The notes beneath the pieces were generated by a model. The model was not told where the DNA came from. It worked only from the letters and a program-made list of their open reading frames with translations, and did not search any database. Below are positions 4,250 to 5,593 of a stretch of 5,593 nt of DNA, in pieces. The DNA comes from Spirochaetales bacterium. Lineage in GTDB: Bacteria > Spirochaetota > Spirochaetia > SZUA-6 > DRHE01. The translations under genes were made by a program, and so were the position numbers. The stretch covers positions 1-5,593 of the forward strand of contig JAFGQJ010000165.1 of assembly GCA_016935715.1 (NCBI GenBank). Reading direction: 5' to 3'. Positions within the stretch are counted from its first letter, which is position 1, and each line of letters begins with the position of its first letter.

Positions 4250-5593
4250 ATGAAACGAACGATAATCGGAAATCAGGCGGTGGCCTACGGGGCTCTTGCG
4301 GCAGGCATCGATGTGGCCGCGGGCTATCCCGGCACCCCTTCCTCTGAAGCGCTCAACGAGCTGCTTCACTTCAGCCGCGCCGCGATCCGGGACGGTAACC
4401 CGTCGCCGTACGTGGAGTGGAGCGTCAATGAGAAGGTGGCATTCGAGATTGCCACCGGGGCGGCCTGGGCGGGCAAGCGGGCTCTGACCACGATGAAGAT
4501 GTCCGGGGCGAACGTGGCCGCCGACTCGATTCTCTCGGTCGCCTATTCCGGCACCAAAGGAGGCCTGGTTCTCTACATTGCCGATGACCCGGGAGCCGAG
4601 GCCGGCATGCCGGAGCAGGACACCCGGCTGTTCGCTCAGTGGGCGGGACTTCCCGTACTGGAACCGGCGGATCCGTCCCGGATGTACGAGCTGAGCCGCT
4701 ACGCCTTCCAGTTGAGCGAAGCCTGCCAGCTGCCCGTGATCCTGCGTTCGGTCACCTCGGTGGCCCACGCCCAGCAGGAGGTCGAGGGGGAGTACGCCTA
4801 CAAACCGCTGAACCGCAAAGCCAATTTCGAGAAAAATATCCTCCGCTACACCAAGGCCGGGGCGGTGATCTGCATGGACCAGCACCGGGACCTGCTTGAC
4901 CGGCTGCAAACGGCCCGCAGCAACGCAGCCGGGGCCGGTATCAACCGGATGCAGGAAGCAGCTGACGGCGGGCGTCTGTTCGTGGTCGCCGCCGGGGCCC
5001 TGATCCCCTACGTCCGGGAGGCGCTGGCTGCCGCGGATCATCGGGGGCTGTCAACCCTGCTGCTTGAATCGGTCTATCCTCTCGACACGGATCTGGCCGG
5101 CCGGATGTTCGCCGTCGCCGAGAGGGTGCTGGTGCTGGAGGAGCTCGAGCCCTTCGTGGAGATGCAGCTGCGCAGCGAAGCATCCCGGCTGGGTTGGAGC
5201 GGGACCATCCTGGGGAAGCTGGACGGGCTCTTCCCGAGGGTCGGCAAGTACAGCCAGGAGATCATCCGCCGGAGTTTGACGATGCTGGCACAGGAGCAAA
5301 CGGCTGGCCCCGCCTCTTCGCCCGCCGTTCGGCCGGCCCCCGGACAGCCCTCTTCGGACGCTGCGGTGATAGAAGAAGCCCGGCCCGTGACTGCAACCCA
5401 GGCCGCGGCTGTGCCCGAAGTCAAGCATCCCATAACCTTCTGCGCCGGCTGTCCCCACCGGGGCAGCTTCATGGCCATCAACCGTGCGCTGAAGAAGGTA
5501 GGGCTGGACCGGGACAACACCGTGGTCACCGGGGATATCGGCTGCACGATCCTCGGCATGAATCCTCCCTTCCACACCTGCTGGACCGAGGTC
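4250..5593 (+). CDS. iorA: indolepyruvate:ferredoxin oxidoreductase, alpha subunit (IorA), 3' end outside window
   Basis: 448 residues are visible, open to the window edge. IorA with IorB converts aryl pyruvates (indolepyruvate, phenylpyruvate, 4-hydroxyphenylpyruvate) plus CoA to aryl-acetyl-CoA and CO2, reducing ferredoxin. The N-terminal pyrimidine-type domain has AAGYPGTPSSEAL (23-35), EWSVNEKVAFE (56-66; Glu61 is the likely thiamine-activating Glu), IADDPG (110-115) and EQDTR (122-126). A transketolase-C-like domain follows to about residue 340, ending in LVLEELEPFVEMQL. The thiamine-diphosphate domain starts near 394 with CAGCPHRG (398-405) and TGDIGC (427-432), diagnostic of the family. 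The C-terminal ferredoxin domain expected after about residue 530 lies outside. An unusual Pro/Ala/Ser-rich linker joins the domains (about 348-393). ATG 4250 is supported by GGAGG nine bases upstream. IorB should follow downstream if this is a standard operon. Divergence from a D-2-hydroxyacid dehydrogenase suggests that enzyme could supply its 2-oxoacid (inference); the real substrate may differ from indolepyruvate. Confidence 0.95.
   Translation, partial: MKRTIIGNQAVAYGALAAGIDVAAGYPGTPSSEALNELLHFSRAAIRDGNPSPYVEWSVNEKVAFEIATGAAWAGKRALTTMKMSGANVAADSILSVAYSGTKGGLVLYIADDPGAEAGMPEQDTRLFAQWAGLPVLEPADPSRMYELSRYAFQLSEACQLPVILRSVTSVAHAQQEVEGEYAYKPLNRKANFEKNILRYTKAGAVICMDQHRDLLDRLQTARSNAAGAGINRMQEAADGGRLFVVAAGALIPYVREALAAADHRGLSTLLLESVYPLDTDLAGRMFAVAERVLVLEELEPFVEMQLRSEASRLGWSGTILGKLDGLFPRVGKYSQEIIRRSLTMLAQEQTAGPASSPAVRPAPGQPSSDAAVIEEARPVTATQAAAVPEVKHPITFCAGCPHRGSFMAINRALKKVGLDRDNTVVTGDIGCTILGMNPPFHTCWTEV

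Noticed and set aside
4199..5041. 280-codon open frame on the minus strand opposite iorA
   Set aside because: The plus-strand frame carries the IorA motifs (YPGTPSSE, NEKVA, CAGCPHRG), so the minus-strand frame is a shadow.

Overview
The window (5.6 kb, GC-rich) looks like part of the chromosome of an anaerobic bacterium that uses corrinoid-dependent methyl transfer. The evidence is a methylamine-type corrinoid protein and methyltransferase pair, a ferredoxin-linked 2-oxoacid oxidoreductase, an IclR-type regulator (common in bacteria, rare in methanogens), a consensus sigma70-type promoter, strong AGGAGG-like ribosome binding sites, and GTG and TTG starts. A Clostridia-like or Desulfobacterota-like acetogen, syntroph or sulfate reducer would fit, but the sequence alone does not settle the lineage. 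Five protein genes fill nearly all of the window. I saw no RNA gene, CRISPR array or mobile element.

Layout: positions 1-2285, minus strand, hold an apparent operon read right to left. It contains an IclR-family regulator (2285-1518), a methylamine-type corrinoid protein (1457-819) and an MtmB-family methyltransferase (822 to beyond position 1) that overlaps the corrinoid gene by four bases. Ahead of the regulator (2338-2411) is a very strong promoter with two inverted repeats, one centred in the -35/-10 spacer and one over the predicted transcription start. This is what an autorepressed, inducible operon would look like. Positions 2430-4082, minus strand, encode a GlcD/D-lactate dehydrogenase-type FAD enzyme. 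Positions 4250-5593, plus strand, encode the first ~450 residues of an indolepyruvate:ferredoxin oxidoreductase alpha subunit (IorA). The two are divergent from a 167-bp spacer that carries a partial copy (16 of 25 bases) of the operator at the regulator's promoter.

How the genes may work together: the methyltransferase should move a methyl group from a methylated substrate to the Co(I) corrinoid on the small partner protein. A methyltransferase and a corrinoid activase outside the window would then pass it to tetrahydrofolate or a similar acceptor. The most interesting point is that this MtmB homologue has no amber codon where monomethylamine methyltransferase has pyrrolysine. It has His197 there, and the two acidic residues that surround pyrrolysine in MtmB appear replaced by Phe226 and Leu256. 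This suggests a pyrrolysine-free member with a different methyl donor, comparable to what MtgB is to MttB. The divergent FAD dehydrogenase and IorA could form a route from a D-2-hydroxyacid through a 2-oxoacid to an acyl-CoA plus reduced ferredoxin. A link to methyl transfer, possibly through the same IclR regulator, is inference.
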